Origin: Carex sylvatica | Lineage: Eukaryota > Streptophyta > Magnoliopsida > Poales > Cyperaceae | Reading direction: 5' to 3' | DNA: 22,271 nucleotides | Assembly: GCA_964058845.1 (NCBI GenBank) | Contig: CAXKVR010000664.1 | Location: 1 to 22,271 of the forward strand | In this document: piece after piece, positions 18,729 to 22,271 of the stretch | Numbering within the stretch: the stretch's first letter is position 1 | Layout: the number at the start of each line of letters is the position of its first letter | The notes under the pieces: model-generated | The model's database searches: none | What the model saw: only the letters and a program-made list of their open reading frames with translations | Told to the model about the DNA's origin: nothing | Translations under genes and position numbers: made by a program

Positions 18729-19332
18729 GGACTTTTTTCTTTTCCTTCTTCAAATTGGTCTTTCTCTACGGCTTTTGTTTTATGTATTTATTGTTCTGGC
18801 AACTCGGTTGATTTTTACACGGTTGTTGCAAATTGACTACAAATAAAATAGTTTATGTACTGGTTCATAGTCAAAGGGAAGGAAGTATAGATATTGTACT
18901 ACCATAAATTGCACGTAAATTTTTCTTAAAGTCTATTTCAAATTTTTTTTTTCTTAAAGTCTAATTATACTAAAAAGAAAAAAAAAACATATGTCGAGTA
19001 AGAAAGGAAGAGGAAAATCCTAAAGAAAAGGTCCGACCACATTATTTTTGCAGTTTAATTTATCTTTGTCCTGGGATTTATATTTAATTTTTGTAGCAGT
19101 AAAAATAAAAAAGTAAAAAGAACTATCATAAAAATGAATAAAACGAAATAATTGGTTGATTTTATTTTCATTTGAGAACATTCTCGTAGTTCATTAGTCA
19201 ATCAGGTTCTATGAGTCCTTGACAGAGTTGACACGTCAAAATTTCTGCGCTACATATATTTGACCAGTGAAATCGTCTCCGAGATACGGTAGAACTGGAC
19301 TTGGCGAGTCCACGATACTTTTCTAAAATATA
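18729..19332. other. upstream region of the AGP gene
   Basis: AT-rich DNA with no gene. A TTGACACGTCAA-like palindromic stretch with two TTGAC cores (around 19220-19240) resembles the W-box class of WRKY sites, but one site alone is weak evidence. Confidence 0.4.
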
Positions 19333-19866
19333 CAATTTCTTTCCGATTTTTTTATTAATAAAAAATAAATAAATAAAATATCGAAATATGAGAATATTTT
19401 CAGTTTTTTTTATATGTGAATAGGACAGGTTGTAGTATCCCGTTTCATGGGATGGGACAAATTATCCCGTCTGAGTTCACTCTTAATCTAATTATCTCGT
19501 CATAAGCTAATAGCGGAAGAAAAAAAAAAAAAGCGGACGGAAAGGGAAGACTTGTCCCATCTTTCTGGAAAAAAAAAACTCGGACGAAAAAGAAAATTCT
19601 ATCTGAGAATTCTAAATTTTATATATTATATTATTAAATTATATTATTAAATTATATTATTATATTAAATTATTTTTTATTTTTTATATTATATTATTTT
19701 ATATATATTATATATATTATATTAATATACTTAGATATATTATAGTATTTTTTGTTTTTTAATTATATTATTATATTATATTATATTACGATTTTATATA
19801 TATTATATTATGATATTATTATATTTTGTTTTTGTTTTTTATTATATTATTATATTATTATATTAT

Positions 19867-20127
19867 GAGAAGGGTTCCAATGCCTCATGCCTTTCATACT
19901 TCATCATATCTCATATGCTATATGTTCATTTTTAAAATCTAAATTGTCGATTCAAACCGTTCAACGTGATATCCATACTAAAATATGATTAGAGATGAAA
20001 TTTTATATTTTTTGAATTTTTTTACTATTTTTTAAGATGGGTAGAAAATCACTGTTTTTTGAACAATTCAAAACCATTAATTTTGTACCTATCTTAAAAA
20101 ATAGTAAAAAAATTCTTAAAAATATAA
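19867..20127. mobile_element. foldback MITE, copy C (3'-truncated)
   Basis: It begins GAGAAGGGTTCCAATGCCTC and runs through the conserved arms and centre (ATCACTGTTTTTTGAACAAT, then ACCTATCTTAAAAAATAGTA). It stops at AAAAATATAAC, where the rest of the right arm should follow. The missing part (about 130 bp) was lost or never copied. Confidence 0.8.
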
Positions 20128-20130
20128 CTA

Positions 20131-20169
20131 GAGGGTTCCAATGCCTCATCTTTTTCATACCTCATCATA
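20131..20169. mobile_element. MITE terminal fragment, copy C'
   Basis: A 39-bp piece identical in type to the MITE tip (GAGGGTTCCAATGCCTCATC, then TTTTTCATACCTCATCATA) directly follows the break of copy C, in the same orientation as its left end. It then passes into AT-repeat sequence. It marks a second insertion or a repair event at the same spot. Confidence 0.75.
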
Positions 20170-20274
20170 TAATATATATAAAACCATAATATAATAATAT
20201 AAAAAACAAAAAATAATATAAAAACAAAAAATAATATAATAATATAATATATATAAAATCATAATATAATATAA
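20170..20274. repeat. AT-repeat block between MITE copies C' and D
   Basis: TAATAT-type repeats and AAAAACAAAAAATAATATAA units. They are the inverse of the TTTTTTGTTTTTT/TATATTATTA sequence at about 19735-19865, the left arm of the foldback element. This shows that part of the arm has been duplicated in inverted orientation within the loop. Confidence 0.65.
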
Positions 20275-20667
20275 GAGGAGGGTTCCAATGCCTCATCTTT
20301 TTCATACCTCATCATACCTCATATTTTATACCTTTATTTTCAAAGTTCAAATTGTCGATCCGAACCGTTCAACATAATATTTATACTAAAATATGCATGT
20401 AGTTGAAATTTTATATTTTTTGGAATTTTTACTATTTTTTAAGATAGGTACAAAATCAATGTTTTTGAACTGTTCAAAAAACAGTGATTTTCTACCCACC
20501 TTAAAAAATAGTAAAAAAAATTCAAAAAATATAAAATTTCATCTCTAATCATATTTTAGTATGGATATCACGTTGAACAGTTTGGATCGACAATTTAGAC
20601 TTTAAATACGAACATAAGCATATGAGGTATGATGAGATATGAAAGGCACGAGGCATTGAAACCCTTC
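20275..20667. mobile_element. foldback MITE, copy D (complete)
   Basis: Both tips are present: GAGGAGGGTTCCAATGCCTC on the left and GAGGCATTGAAACCCTTC on the right. The arms are matched throughout, as in copy A. Flanking sequence is AT repeat on both sides, which hides the target duplication. Confidence 0.88.
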
Positions 20668-20728
20668 TTATAATATAATAATATAATTAAAAATAAAAAT
20701 AAAATATCATAATATCATAATATAATAT

Positions 20729-21104
20729 GAGGAGAGATCCAATTGCACCCTTTTTTGGTGACACCGAATTACACTCTCCATTTTCAAAGTTTTCAAATTC
20801 CAAACAGTCGATCCAAACCGTTCAACATAATGGATATGTTAAAATGTGCTTGCAGACCAAATTTTACATTTATTGGATTTTTTTTACTATTTATTAAGTA
20901 TTTAACAAAATCGCTATATTCAGACCGTTAAATTTTTGTACCCATTTTTAATAAATAGTAAAAAAATTCAGAAAAATATAAAATTTGATCTCCAAGCACA
21001 TTTTAACATATCCATCAAGTTGAACGGTTTGGATCGACTGTTTGAACTTTGTAAAAATAGAGTGTAATCCGGTGTCACCAAAAAATGATGTAATTGAATC
21101 CCTC
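20729..21104. mobile_element. foldback MITE, copy E, different tips on a related core
   Basis: The tips are GAGGAGAGATCCAATTGCAC and its inverse-like GAGGGATTCAATTACAT, followed on both arms by TTTTTTGGTGACACCG and ATTACACTC. The outer ~50 bp thus differ from copies A and D. The core is the same family: TTTTCAAAGTTT, GATCCAAACCGTTCAACATA, GCAGACCAAATTTTACATTT and the inverse arms. ATATGA/TCATAT lies at both edges and may contain a target duplication. Confidence 0.85.
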
Positions 21105-21585
21105 ATATAATATATAAAAAATCATAATACAATATAATATAATATATATAAGTATATTAATATAATATATATAAAATATAATATAATATAATAATATAAT
21201 AATATAACATAATATAATAATATAACATAATAAAATAAAATAATATAATATAATATAATGTAATATAATATAATATAATATAATATAATAATATAATATA
21301 TAAATTTTAGAATTCTCGGACGGAATTTCTTTTTCCGTCTGAGTTTTTTTTCGGAAAAGTGGAACGGATTTTTCCTTTCCGTCCGCCTTTTTTTTTCCCT
21401 TCCGCTATTAGCTTATAACGAGATAATTAGATTAAGAGTGAATCCGGATGGAGTAATTTGTCTCGTCTCATGGGACGGGATACTACAATCCGTTCTACTC
21501 ACATATTAGAAAAAATCGAAAACATTCCCGTATTTCGATATTTTATTTATTTATTTTCTATTAATAAAAAAATCGGCAATTTCTT

Positions 21586-22271
21586 CTGTTAGATACAGCA
21601 GTTAAAAAAAAAGGGTAAAACAGTTAATTTTTACCACACGGAAGCGTCATTTTTTCTAACGAGAGGTATCATTCACAGTTGAACTGGAACTCTGCAAGTA
21701 GTAGCCAAACCTCTCCAGTTGTAGGTCCTGTCCGATGGTATCCATATAAATATATACGGTATGGGGTTTTAGATTTACTGAACAACTTTTCCACGGTTAA
21801 AACATAAAAAGAGAAAATTTTAATTTATTACACTTAACTGATTTTATAGATAATTAATTATAAAAAACTTTATGTCTCATGTAGAAGTTCACCGTAACAA
21901 TCAATTTTGTTAAAACTCACTTTAATTATGAGTGATTGTATTCAAAGTACACTAATATATTTTTCTTTTTCTTTAAGATTTTTTTAGCATTTTTTCATTA
22001 TTTCTTTAATGTTTATTATGATTTCACAAAAAAGTAATTATTTCATTTAAAAAATATTCATTAACAAAAAAATAGTATTAGTATCAAGAATTTCAAAAGG
22101 AAAAATCGAATTTCTCACAATATTTTCCTCGTACAATCGAACGATTACTTTTGCACATTTCCATTTTAATTATGTGGGCTGCGGCATGAATTCTTTCGAA
22201 TTGATAAATCCATGTTATAAAATCATGTATAATTTCGCAAAAATAGAACACAAGTAAAAAATTCATTTCTA
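21586..22271. other. AT-rich DNA at the right edge, nothing recognised
   Basis: No gene is visible. A TATA-like ATAAATATATAC near 21750 could belong to a gene off the window, but there is no other support. Confidence 0.5.

Larger units (their letters stand above)
19343..21576. mobile_element. giant foldback element with 9-bp target duplications
   Basis: The arms 19343 to about 19830 and about 21110 to 21576 are inverse copies. They share CCGATTTTTTTATTAAT at the tips, TGTAGTATCCCG, ACTCTTAATCTAATTATCTC, GCTAATAGCGGAAG and GCGGACGGAAAG, then an AT-repeat arm with the shared phrase TATTATATTAATATACTTA. The flanks are CAATTTCTT at 19333-19341 and 21577-21585, a 9-bp direct repeat typical of Mutator-like insertion. 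It has no coding capacity, and its centre has been filled by foldback MITEs. Confidence 0.88.

Overview
The window looks like nuclear DNA of a flowering plant. It is AT-rich, its genes have spliced introns with GT-AG borders, and one gene encodes a plant-specific arabinogalactan peptide. DNA transposons (Mutator-like, hAT and foldback MITEs) fill much of the space. I cannot name the species. Only two host genes are visible, both on the minus strand.

Layout. (1) 74-5027, minus: the first eight coding exons (612 codons) of an Hsp110/HSP70-14/15-type chaperone whose C-terminus lies beyond the left edge. A 366-bp foldback MITE sits in intron 7, intron 8 appears to start with a GC donor, and a 5' UTR intron probably precedes the ATG. 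(2) 5829-5949: a 121-bp MITE with a perfect 8-bp target duplication in the upstream region. (3) 6194-9868: a 3.7-kb Mutator-like element (MULE) with TIRs of about 218 bp and an 11-bp target duplication. It holds a broken transposase reduced to its N-terminal and zinc-finger parts, and a GC-rich block that resembles a captured 5' exon. (4) 9880-14167: AT-rich gene-free DNA with a 571-bp hAT MITE (11791-12361), a decayed foldback MITE, and two short inverted repeats. (5) 14176-17364: a 3.2-kb non-autonomous hAT element with perfect 8-bp target duplications, made almost wholly of simple repeats ((ACCCG)n, a 50-base T run, CTGTTTTTT-type arrays and their reverse complement) plus a retrotransposon-like fragment with a tRNA-Met primer-binding motif. 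(6) 18432-18608, minus: a complete 58-codon arabinogalactan peptide gene with a TATA box. (7) 19343-21576: a giant foldback element with arms of about 480 bp and 9-bp target duplications, whose loop has collected several members of the same MITE family found in the HSP70 intron. (8) 21586-22271: AT-rich sequence with nothing recognised.

The two genes show no functional link. The clearest theme is transposon biology: four insertions (six if the MULE and the foldback element are counted) are bounded exactly by target-site duplications. One MITE family recurs five or more times in different states, and its members share a core but carry different tips. I found no new defence or metabolic system. 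The most unusual items are the modular-ended MITE family, the simple-repeat hAT element, the MULE with an apparently captured exon, and the GC splice donor.
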